NCBI GenBank assembly: GCA_049515175.1
Contig: JBEKUI010000141.1
Coordinates: forward strand, 1 to 11,633
Direction: 5' to 3'
Source of the DNA: JACQNR01 sp049515175
GTDB lineage: Bacteria; Acidobacteriota; Terriglobia; UBA7540
Length of the DNA stretch: 11,633 nt
Shown: one piece after another, positions 6,035-11,633 of the stretch
Numbering within the stretch: position 1 is the stretch's first letter
Layout: each line of letters opens with the position of its first letter
Notes under the pieces: model-generated
What the model saw: only the letters and a program-made list of their open reading frames with translations
Database searches by the model: none
What the model was told of the DNA's origin: nothing
Position numbers and translations under genes: made by a program

Positions 6035-7414
6035 ATGGGAGCAACTTCCGCGGAATCGAAAGCTAACTCTGGAGCGGCGGCCCCGCATCTCCGGCGGGTG
6101 CTGACGGTCTGGGACCTGATCTTCTACGGCATCGTGGTCATCCAGCCCGGAGCGCCCATCCCGCTCTTCGGCCTGGCGCAGCGCCTTTCACTCGGCCACA
6201 CCGTCACCACCATCCTGATCGCCATGGTGGCGATGATGCTCACCGCGGTCAGTTACGGGCGCATGGCGGCGCTCTATCCCTCGGCGGGTTCCGCCTACAC
6301 CTACGTCGGCCGCGGCATCAACTTCCATCTCGGCTTTCTCGCCGGCTGGGCGATGTTCCTCGATTACCTCCTCATTCCGCTGCTCAACACCATTTATCTC
6401 TCGCTGACCGTCCAGCGCCTGCTGCCCCACATCCCTTACGCGGGGCTCGTCGTGTTCTTTGCGCTCACCATCACGCTGCTCAACCTGCGCGGCATTCGCA
6501 CCACGGCGCGCAGCAACCAGATCCTGCTGACTTTCATGTGCGCGGTGATCGGCTGGTTCGTTCTGCTGGCGGTTGGCTACCTCTTTCACACCCAGGGCTG
6601 GCACGGCTTGATCTCGATCACGCCATTCTACAATCCCGCCACCTTCCATCTGCGCACCATCGCCACCGCAACCTCGTTTGCGGCGCTCACCTACATCGGC
6701 TTCGACAGCGTCACCACGCTCGCCGAAGACGTCGAGAATCCCAAACGCAACGTCATGCTCGCGACGGTGCTGGTTTGCCTGCTCACCGGAATCTTCAGCG
6801 GCGTGGAGGTGTATCTCGGCCAGCGCGTCTGGCCGGACTGGACCACCTTCCCCAGCGAGGAGACGGCGTTTCTGGACGTCGCCAAGCGCGTGGGCGGGAT
6901 GCTGCTCTTTCACGGCATGGCCGCCATGCTCATCGCCGCCAACTTCGCCGGCGCGCTCAGTGCCCAGGCGGGCGCGGCCCGGCTGCTTTTCAGCATGGGG
7001 CGCGACAACGTCCTGCCCCGGAAGATCTTCGGCTACCTCGACCCCCGCCACAGCAACCCCTCGCGCAACATCTGGATTATCGGATTCCTGGTGCTCATCG
7101 GGGCATTGATCCTCAGCTACGAACAGTGCGCGGAGGTGCTGAATTTCGGCGCCTTTCTCTCCTTCATGGGTGTCAACGCGGCGGCGATTCGCCAGTTCTA
7201 TTTCCTCGGTGTGGGCGGGCGCCGGAAGCACCTTTTGACGGACGCCCTCCTGCCGCTGCTCGGCTTCCTCTTCTGCCTGGGAATCTGGCTTGGCCTCCAG
7301 ACTCCGGCCAAGCTGATCGGCGGCGCGTGGCTGCTCGTGGGCATTATCTACGCCGGGGCGAAGACGCGCGGCTTCCGCGAGAAGCCGGTGATGATGGATT
7401 TCACCGAGTCGTAA
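6035..7414 (+). CDS. APC-superfamily amino acid/polyamine permease
   Basis: A 459-residue inner-membrane transporter with about 12 hydrophobic segments. The first helix region (LTVWDLIFYGIVVIQPGAPI) carries the APC-type helix-1 break. Further family signatures are SYGRMAALYPSAGSAYTYVG around residues 73-92 and the helix-6 region ATSFAALTYIGFDSVTTLAEDVENPKRN, a strongly conserved APC block. It is closest in style to the PuuP/YfnA-like amino acid or putrescine importers. The substrate cannot be assigned. GAGG lies 4 bases before the ATG, and the N-terminal 20 residues are hydrophilic as expected. The next gene, the AhpD-like enzyme, starts 61 bases downstream on the same strand and may be cotranscribed. 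No functional link between the two is obvious. Confidence 0.95.
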   Translation: MGATSAESKANSGAAAPHLRRVLTVWDLIFYGIVVIQPGAPIPLFGLAQRLSLGHTVTTILIAMVAMMLTAVSYGRMAALYPSAGSAYTYVGRGINFHLGFLAGWAMFLDYLLIPLLNTIYLSLTVQRLLPHIPYAGLVVFFALTITLLNLRGIRTTARSNQILLTFMCAVIGWFVLLAVGYLFHTQGWHGLISITPFYNPATFHLRTIATATSFAALTYIGFDSVTTLAEDVENPKRNVMLATVLVCLLTGIFSGVEVYLGQRVWPDWTTFPSEETAFLDVAKRVGGMLLFHGMAAMLIAANFAGALSAQAGAARLLFSMGRDNVLPRKIFGYLDPRHSNPSRNIWIIGFLVLIGALILSYEQCAEVLNFGAFLSFMGVNAAAIRQFYFLGVGGRRKHLLTDALLPLLGFLFCLGIWLGLQTPAKLIGGAWLLVGIIYAGAKTRGFREKPVMMDFTES

Positions 7415-7475
7415 CAGTTCCCGACGGAGGTGCACGCTCTGCCGCCGCGACGGGTGGGACTGACAGGCAAATACC

Positions 7476-8048
7476 ATGGCATGGATTGAAATGATCGAGC
7501 CCGCGAGGGCAAAGGGAAAGTTGCAGGAGGAGTTCGACCGTGCCGCGCGCCGCGCCGGCAAGATCTTCAACATCCTCAAGATTCAAAGCCTGAATGCCGA
7601 TACGCTGCACGCCTCAATGCAGATGTATCTGGCCGCGATGTACGGCGCTTCCGGACTCTCGCGCGCGGAGCGTGAATTGCTCGCCACGGTTGTCTCCCGG
7701 GCGAACCACTGCTTCTATTGAGTGGAAGCTCACGGGGAGGATCTCCGTGCCGAAACCGGTGACGCAAAGCTGGCCGACCAGGTCAAGCGCGACTACCGGC
7801 GCGCGAAACTGACGCCGAGACAGAAGGCCCTCGCCCGTTTTGCGGAATTCGTGACGCGCACGCCCTCGAAGGTTCGTCCGCGGCATCTGGCGGAATTGCG
7901 CAAACATGGGCTCACCGACCGCGACATCCTCGATGCGGCGCAGGTCATCGCCTATTTCAACTACATCAACCGCATCGCCGACACGCTGGGTATCGATCCC
8001 GAGCCGGAGATAGTCCCGGCGTTGAAGCGCTGGAAGAGGCGAGGCTGA
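7476..8048 (+). CDS. AhpD-like peroxidase-related enzyme (carboxymuconolactone decarboxylase family), predicted selenoprotein with in-frame TGA
   Basis: An all-helical thiol-peroxidase-like protein of 190 residues if TGA at 7719-7721 is read as selenocysteine (residue 82). Residues 1-81 and 83-190 are in the same frame and together make one full-length member of the peroxidase-related branch of the AhpD/CMD family. The active-site block reads SRANHCFY-U-VEAHGEDLR, where the family has NxCxYCxxxH. C79, U82 and H86 therefore match the AhpD CxxCxxxH signature, and E67 lies 12 residues before C79, like the proton-relay glutamate of AhpD. The second half keeps family features (LTPRQKALARFAEFVT, DILDAAQVIAYFNYINRIA). 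A SECIS-like hairpin follows the TGA at the expected distance. The alternatives are a nonsense mutation or a sequencing error (TGA from TGC/TGT). The start ATG at 7476 has a weak ribosome site. The likely role is thiol/selenol-dependent peroxide reduction, inferred from the family. Confidence 0.87.
7719..7749 (+). promoter_or_regulatory. Candidate bacterial SECIS element: TGA codon plus downstream hairpin
   Basis: The TGA codon (7719-7721) is followed by a hairpin at 7731-7749. CAC pairs with GTG and GGAG pairs with CTCC, with a bulged GG on the 5' side and a three-base GAT loop (7740-7742). Eighteen bases separate the TGA from the loop, and the loop begins with G. Bacterial SECIS elements as I know them lie inside the coding sequence, with a small apical loop carrying a G in its first two positions about 16-37 bases after the UGA. 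This fits. An alternative fold pairs CACGG with CCGTG. Folding was done by eye. Confidence 0.7.
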
Positions 8049-8062
8049 TTTTGGATTTTGGA
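8048..8062 (+). repeat. Heptamer repeat overlapping a stop codon (ATTTTGG x2)
   Basis: Two copies of ATTTTGG begin in the last base of the TGA stop of the AhpD-like gene. It is the inverted counterpart of the repeat at 8181-8208, so the two could pair across the intergenic region. Confidence 0.6.
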
Positions 8063-8116
8063 GGACCGTCTCCGCATGCATGATGGACAGAACTTTCGCG
8101 GTTGGGTTTTTGACCG

Positions 8117-8158
8117 CTGAAGCCGGCAATGAGTGTAACCCCCGAGACCGGGCTTCAG
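8117..8158. repeat. 8-bp inverted repeat in the gap before the histidine kinase
   Basis: CTGAAGCC (8117-8124) and GGCTTCAG (8151-8158) are exact complements around a 26-base spacer. A second small stem, GCGGT (8098-8102) with ACCGC (8113-8117), lies beside it around a T-rich loop. Together with the flanking heptamer repeats this makes most of 8049-8248 structured. Its role is unknown; it may mark the end of the upstream transcript. Confidence 0.5.
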
Positions 8159-8180
8159 TCCACCCCGAGTTGTCCGTTCC

Positions 8181-8208
8181 CCAATCCAAAATCTAAAATC
8201 CAAAATCC
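8181..8208 (-). repeat. Heptamer repeat (CCAAAAT units) upstream of the histidine kinase
   Basis: The units are CCAAAAT (8186), CTAAAAT (8193) and CCAAAAT (8200), flanked by partial copies (CCAAT and CCC). On the minus strand this is the ATTTTGG repeat seen at 8048-8062. AT-rich heptamers of this kind stand out from the GC-rich surroundings. Confidence 0.7.
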
Positions 8209-8219
8209 CTTCGCGCTCG

Positions 8220-8228
8220 TGCTAAATT
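8220..8228 (+). promoter_or_regulatory. Possible extended -10 promoter for the two-component operon
   Basis: TGCTAAATT matches an extended -10 (TGn plus TAAATT). Transcription would start near 8235, about 14 bases before the kinase ATG. There is no clear -35. Motif match only. Confidence 0.3.
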
Positions 8229-8248
8229 GAATCCGGGAATCTGCTCCC

Positions 8249-9508
8249 ATGGCCGAAACTGACCGACGCCCACTCGCCTGGATCGATTTCGTCTGGCTGG
8301 CCTTCCTGGTCGGTCTGGCCCTGCTGCAACCGCTCTTCGAAATCCACAAACAAATTACCCTGCTGGCGCTCGGCGTCTTTCAGATCCTCGAACAGCGGTT
8401 TATCAGCCTGCTCCCAAACCGCGGCCGCGCCTACAGCGTGTTGCTCAAGATCGCGCTCGCCTCCGTGGTGGTGAACTGCACGGGCGGAATTCTCAGCAGC
8501 TACTATCTCATTTACTACTTTCCCGTGGTGACAGCGGCGATGTACTTTGAGCCCTGGGCGGCCCTCGCCTGGACCGCACTGACCTCCGCCGCCTATTGTT
8601 CGTTTTTGATCTGGGTCCTGGATTTAGTCTGGGACCTTAATTTGTATGATTTGACCGCCAACGGCGCCACCGAACTGGCCATTCGCAATCTCTTCTTTTT
8701 CCTCGCCGCCATCGTCATCAACCGCTTCGTGACCGAGAATCGGCGACAGTCACAGCGCTACCGCGAGCTCGCCGAGGCTCTGGCGGAAACCAACCGCCAG
8801 CTCGCGCAGGCTCAGGAGGAGAAGCGCCGCTCGGAGCGCCTGGCCGCGCTGGGCCAGCTTTCCGCCGGGCTGGCCCACGAACTTCGCAATCCGCTGGGCG
8901 TCATTAAGGGTTCGGCCGAAATGCTGAGCAAACACGCGCAAGGCGCCGGAGCGCTGACGGAGGAACTCGCCGGATACATTTCGAGCGAAGTCAACCGGCT
9001 GAATACTCTCGTGACGCGCTTCCTCGACTTCGCCCGCCCGGCGAACCTTCATCTGCGCCCGGAACCGGTCACGCCGCTGATCGAGCGCGCCCTCAAGAGC
9101 GCTCACGACCGCTACCCGGAAGCGAAAGTAGAAGTGAAGCGCAACTACGCCGAGGGACTGCCCCCCGTCCCCCTCGATGCCGACATGTGCGAGCAGGTGT
9201 TTACCAACCTCTTCATGAACTCCTATGAAGCCATGGAGAGCGGCGGCGGCAAACTCCGCGTGTCGATCGCCCCCGTCCACTCCGACGGCCGCAAAGGAGT
9301 GGAGATTGAAGTCGCGGACACCGGCCCGGGAATCCCCGCCGAGCTCGCCCAGCAGATCTTCAACCCGTTTTTCACCACCAAGAAGACCGGCGTCGGACTG
9401 GGCCTGTCGATCGTTTCGAAGATCGTGGACGACCATCGCGGCACGATTCGAATCACGAGCGCACCGGGCGGAGGAGCGTGTTTTCAAGTATTCTTGCCGG
9501 AAGAGTAG
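8249..9508 (+). CDS. Membrane-bound sensor histidine kinase (NtrB-like catalytic core)
   Basis: A 419-residue kinase that would autophosphorylate on histidine and pass the phosphate to the regulator encoded 18 bases downstream. Residues about 12-160 hold around six hydrophobic segments with short loops and no recognisable periplasmic sensor domain, so the signal may be sensed within the membrane. A coiled-coil linker follows (about 165-198, rich in Q, E and R). The HisKA domain has H210 in GLAHELRNPLGVIKGSAEML. The ATPase domain shows the N box (NLFMNSYEAM, N320 and N324), the G1 box (DTGPGIP, from D357), an F box (FNPFFTT) and the G2 box (GVGLGLSIVSK, from G381). All residues needed for activity appear present. 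The start at 8249 has only a weak ribosome site. The signal is unknown. Confidence 0.95.
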   Translation: MAETDRRPLAWIDFVWLAFLVGLALLQPLFEIHKQITLLALGVFQILEQRFISLLPNRGRAYSVLLKIALASVVVNCTGGILSSYYLIYYFPVVTAAMYFEPWAALAWTALTSAAYCSFLIWVLDLVWDLNLYDLTANGATELAIRNLFFFLAAIVINRFVTENRRQSQRYRELAEALAETNRQLAQAQEEKRRSERLAALGQLSAGLAHELRNPLGVIKGSAEMLSKHAQGAGALTEELAGYISSEVNRLNTLVTRFLDFARPANLHLRPEPVTPLIERALKSAHDRYPEAKVEVKRNYAEGLPPVPLDADMCEQVFTNLFMNSYEAMESGGGKLRVSIAPVHSDGRKGVEIEVADTGPGIPAELAQQIFNPFFTTKKTGVGLGLSIVSKIVDDHRGTIRITSAPGGGACFQVFLPEE

Positions 9509-9526
9509 GAAACAGGTCTCCAGATT

Positions 9527-10924
9527 ATGGCCACGATTCTCATCGTTGAAGACGAACCCAAAATGCTCCGGTTGCTGGAGCTGAACCTTCTCGACGAAGG
9601 CTACACGATTCAGACCGCTCCCGACGCGGAAAAGGGGCTCAGCCTGTTGCGGAAAGAGCGCGTCGATCTGGTGATCACCGACCTGAAGTTGCCGGGGATG
9701 AACGGGCTGGAATTTCTGCAGGCCGTGAAGCGCAGCGACGCGCGCCTGCCGGTCATCGTGATGACCGCCTATGGCACGGTCGAGACCGCCGTGGAGGCCA
9801 TGAAAGCGGGCGCCAGCGACTACGTCCTCAAGCCTTTCTCGCTGGAAGAGATGAAGCTCATCGTCGGCAAGGAGCTCGACGTCCGCCGCCTGCGCGAGGA
9901 GAATCGCTCTCTCCGCGAGGCGCTGGGCCAGCGCTACGAATTCAAGAACCTCATCGGCCGCAGCGCCAAAATGCAAGAGGTGCTCGCCACCGTCGAGCGC
10001 GTAGCGCCGAGCAATTCCACCATCCTGCTGGGCGGGGAAAGCGGCGTGGGCAAGGACATGATCGCTCGCGCGCTCCACCAGCACTCGCGGCGCGCCGCGG
10101 GGCCATTCATCAAAATCAACTGCACGGCGATTCCGGAGAACTTGCTGGAGAGCGAGCTCTTCGGCTACGAAAAGGGCGCTTTCACCGGCGCCGTCGGCTC
10201 CAAGCCCGGCAAGTTCGAGCTCGCCGACAAGGGCACGATCTTCCTCGACGAAATCGGCGACGTGCCGGGCACGATTCAGGTCAAGCTGTTGCGCGTGCTC
10301 CAGGACCGCGATTTTGAACGCCTCGGCGGGACCAGGACCCTCAAGGTGGATGTGCGCGTCGTCGCCGCCACCAATCAGGATTTGCGCGCCGCGCTGGAAG
10401 AGGGAACCTTCCGCCAGGACCTTTACTACCGCCTGAACGTTGTGCCCATCAATATTCCCCCCTTGCGCGAACGCAAGGAAGACATTCCCTATCTCGCCGA
10501 TTATTTCCTCGAGCGCTTCGCACGCGAAGCCGGCAAGCCCCTGCGCGGCATTACCCCCGCCGCGCAGAAGGTGTTGATGGACTTCCACTGGCCGGGCAAC
10601 GTCCGCGAACTCGAGAACATCATCGAACGCGCCGTGGCGCTCTCGGCGGGTGACACGCTCGACGTCGCGGACATTCGACTCGATCTTTCTCCCGTCCCCT
10701 CGGCGGCCGCCGGGAGCACGTCTGCGGCGGAATCCGCGGCCTCCGCCTTCCCGCCGCCCGGAACGACCCTGGAGCAATTCGAGGACGGAATCATCCGGGA
10801 AGCCCTGCGGCGTGCGAACGGCAACAAGAGCCAGGCCGCCCGCCTCCTCGGCATCTCCCGCAACGCCCTCCGCTACCGCCTCGCCAAACTTGGCGTCCCG
10901 GACGAAGAGGAAAGTAAGCAGTAG
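9527..10924 (+). CDS. Sigma-54-dependent response regulator, NtrC family
   Basis: A 465-residue transcription activator. The receiver domain (1-120) has acidic residues E8 and D9, phosphoacceptor D52 (LVITDLKLPG), T80 and K102. The AAA+ domain (about 140-375) has Walker A GGESGVGKD (169-177), the sigma-54 contact loop GAFTGA (217-222), Walker B TIFLDEIG (237-244), and arginine-finger and sensor regions (GTFRQDLYYRLNV, WPGNVRELEN). A low-complexity Pro/Ala/Ser linker (390-412) leads to a Fis-type helix-turn-helix (about 427-456, NKSQAARLLGISRNALRYRL). The GAFTGA loop implies that it works with RpoN. The kinase gene ends 18 bases upstream, so the two form an operon. The last codons and stop lie inside a GCAG-type heptamer repeat. 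No -24/-12 promoter was found near its own operon, so its targets probably lie elsewhere. Confidence 0.97.
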   Translation: MATILIVEDEPKMLRLLELNLLDEGYTIQTAPDAEKGLSLLRKERVDLVITDLKLPGMNGLEFLQAVKRSDARLPVIVMTAYGTVETAVEAMKAGASDYVLKPFSLEEMKLIVGKELDVRRLREENRSLREALGQRYEFKNLIGRSAKMQEVLATVERVAPSNSTILLGGESGVGKDMIARALHQHSRRAAGPFIKINCTAIPENLLESELFGYEKGAFTGAVGSKPGKFELADKGTIFLDEIGDVPGTIQVKLLRVLQDRDFERLGGTRTLKVDVRVVAATNQDLRAALEEGTFRQDLYYRLNVVPINIPPLRERKEDIPYLADYFLERFAREAGKPLRGITPAAQKVLMDFHWPGNVRELENIIERAVALSAGDTLDVADIRLDLSPVPSAAAGSTSAAESAASAFPPPGTTLEQFEDGIIREALRRANGNKSQAARLLGISRNALRYRLAKLGVPDEEESKQ

Positions 10925-10945
10925 GCAGAAAGCAGAAGGCAGCGG
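10918..10945 (+). repeat. Heptamer tandem repeat (GCAGnnn x4) overlapping the stop of the NtrC-type gene
   Basis: The units are GCAGTAG, GCAGAAA, GCAGAAG and GCAGCGG, in exact 7-base register. The TAG stop (10922-10924) is inside the first unit. It lies just upstream of the promoter-like sequence of the hicBA pair. Confidence 0.75.
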
Positions 10946-10952
10946 TGCGCAG

Positions 10953-10961
10953 TGATATACT
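10953..10961 (+). promoter_or_regulatory. Predicted extended -10 promoter for hicBA
   Basis: TGATATACT is an extended -10 (TGn plus TATACT). Transcription would start near 10968, giving a leader of about 41 bases before the hicB ATG at 11009. No good -35 is present; toxin-antitoxin promoters are usually self-repressed, but no operator can be read here. Confidence 0.4.
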
Positions 10962-11008
10962 ATCCGCTGGCTTCGAGTTGGGGCGAGGACGGAACCCCGG
11001 AGGCGCGC

Positions 11009-11239
11009 ATGAAAAACTACAACTACACCGTGATTTTGCAGCCGCTTCCCGAAGGTGGCTTCAGTGTGCTCGTTCCAGCCATTCCGGAAATATGCACGTT
11101 TGGTGAGAATGTAGAGGAAGCACGCCGAATGGCCGAAGACGCCATCCGATGCTTTCTCGAGAGTGCACTCAAGACCGGCGAGCCGATCCCCCCAGACATT
11201 GAGCCGGCGCTCGAACAAGTCGCCGTCACCGTTCCCTAA
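11009..11239 (+). CDS. hicB: HicB-family antitoxin
   Basis: A 76-residue protein that would bind and neutralise the HicA toxin encoded next. The sequence (NYTVILQPLPEGGFSVLVPA, then IPEICTFGENVEEARRMAEDAIRCFLES) is the typical partial RNase H-like HicB fold. The block up to KTGEPIPPDI is a hallmark of the family. It lacks a C-terminal helix-turn-helix or ribbon-helix-helix, so autoregulation may be weak or indirect. The frame is open upstream to 10952, but ATG at 11009 is chosen because GGAGG lies 5 bases before it and homologues begin at this point. hicA follows after 14 bases, so the order is antitoxin first, the reverse of the classical hicA-hicB arrangement. Confidence 0.9.
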   Translation: MKNYNYTVILQPLPEGGFSVLVPAIPEICTFGENVEEARRMAEDAIRCFLESALKTGEPIPPDIEPALEQVAVTVP

Positions 11240-11253
11240 GGCATGCCTACCCG

Positions 11254-11484
11254 ATGGCAGAAAAACTTCCCGTCCTCAAAGCCAAGGAAGTGGTTCGCGC
11301 GCTCCTGCGAGGCGGTTTCTACATTCACCATCAGACCGGCAGCCATGCCAGGCTGCTCCATAGCACGAAGCCGGAACTTCGCGTGACCGTCCCAATCCAT
11401 TCGAAAGATACCCCGCCTTCGTTGCTGAAACGAATTCTTCGCCAAGCCTCGCTGAGCGAGGAAGAATTTCAGAAATTGATTTAG
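11254..11484 (+). CDS. hicA: HicA-family mRNA interferase toxin
   Basis: A 76-residue double-stranded-RNA-binding-like toxin that in this family cleaves mRNA and stops translation until HicB binds it. Visible features are the N-terminal KAKEVVRALLRGGFYIHHQ, the catalytic GSH motif with H31 (TGSHARLLH), and the C-terminal VPIHSKDTPPSLLKRILRQA followed by LSEEEFQKLI. All are typical, and the length is normal for HicA, so the toxin looks intact. The ribosome-binding site is poor; an AAGG lies 12 bases before the ATG. This would keep toxin synthesis below that of the antitoxin made from the same message. Confidence 0.92.
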   Translation: MAEKLPVLKAKEVVRALLRGGFYIHHQTGSHARLLHSTKPELRVTVPIHSKDTPPSLLKRILRQASLSEEEFQKLI

Positions 11485-11513
11485 GTTCACGCGGCTGGCG
11501 CAGACCCTTTGGA

Positions 11514-11552
11514 GCCTGTCTCAGAACTTCGCGCTAGGTGTCCTGAGACGGC
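11514..11552. repeat. Inverted repeat downstream of hicA
   Basis: GCC-T-GTCTCAG (11514-11524) pairs with CTGAGACGGC (11543-11552), making ten pairs with one bulged T and an 18-base loop. It lies 29 bases after the hicA stop. There is no T-tract, so it is not a clear terminator; it could be a dispersed repeat end. The rest of 11485-11633 shows no feature I can support. Confidence 0.5.
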
Positions 11553-11633
11553 TCGCCGTGGGGCCAATTGGCGCAGGAGCGAAAGTGGGCCGGGGGCTGA
11601 GGCTCAGGCCAGGACCAGTTCCCCCGCCGCCCA

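Noticed and set aside
6188..7579. Minus-strand open frame of 463 codons opposite the permease.
   Set aside because: The plus-strand permease has clear membrane segments and APC motifs. The antisense translation is rich in His, Glu and Arg with no domain and is a codon-bias shadow.
7476..7721. Reading 7476-7721 and 7722-8048 as two separate genes, or as a nonsense pseudogene.
   Set aside because: Both parts are in one frame and together make one full-length family member. The TGA falls on the catalytic cysteine codon and is followed by a SECIS-like hairpin. There is no ribosome site or start codon of its own for the second part. A pseudogene is not formally excluded.
8750..11218. Long minus-strand open frame of 822 codons opposite the kinase and regulator genes.
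   Set aside because: It is a shadow of the GC-rich coding strand. It crosses three well-supported plus-strand genes and its translation is low-complexity in Arg, Ala, Gly and His with no recognisable domain.
11521..11633. Minus-strand open frame entering from the right edge and ending at 11521, possibly the 3' end of a convergent gene.
   Set aside because: There are only 37 codons, Pro/Ser/Arg-rich, with no recognisable motif, and the stop lies inside the inverted repeat. The evidence is insufficient without sequence beyond the window.

Overview
The window looks like chromosomal DNA of an Acidobacteriota bacterium, or a close relative. It is GC-rich and carries an Oar-like TonB receptor with an N-terminal carboxypeptidase-regulatory-like domain. 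It also carries a secreted protein of a type I associate with that phylum, and short 7-8 bp intergenic tandem repeats. This taxonomic placement is inference from gene content and style, with no marker gene behind it.

Layout. The left end (1-2192, minus strand) is a two-gene unit: a small membrane-anchored His/Cys protein followed by a TonB-dependent receptor that runs off the window, plausibly for uptake of a metal or another large ligand. Divergently, on the plus strand, lie a Rieske ferredoxin (2468-2800) and an exported TPR-like protein (2853-3842). The latter converges on lipoyl synthase lipA (3864-4766, minus); an 8-bp tandem repeat covers the junction. Upstream of lipA on the same strand is a secreted protein of unknown function (4828-5775). 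After a regulatory gap containing a strong palindrome come an APC-family amino acid/polyamine permease (6035-7414) and an AhpD-like peroxidase-related enzyme (7476-8048). Next is a two-component system: a membrane histidine kinase (8249-9508) and a sigma-54-activating NtrC-type regulator (9527-10924). A HicB-HicA toxin-antitoxin pair (11009-11484) follows. The last 149 bases hold only an inverted repeat that I can support.

Main result. The AhpD-like enzyme has an in-frame TGA at 7719-7721. It sits exactly where the family has the second cysteine of its catalytic CxxC motif, giving CxxUxxxH. The reading frame continues for 108 conserved residues after it. A hairpin with a three-base GAU loop lies 18 bases downstream of the TGA, which is the geometry of a bacterial SECIS element. 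The simplest reading is a selenoprotein rather than two genes or a pseudogene. Gene callers that treat TGA as a stop would split it in two.

Secondary points are the short tandem repeats that overlap or abut stop codons, palindromes in both divergent promoter regions, a possibly near-leaderless lipA, and a likely TTG start for the small His/Cys protein.
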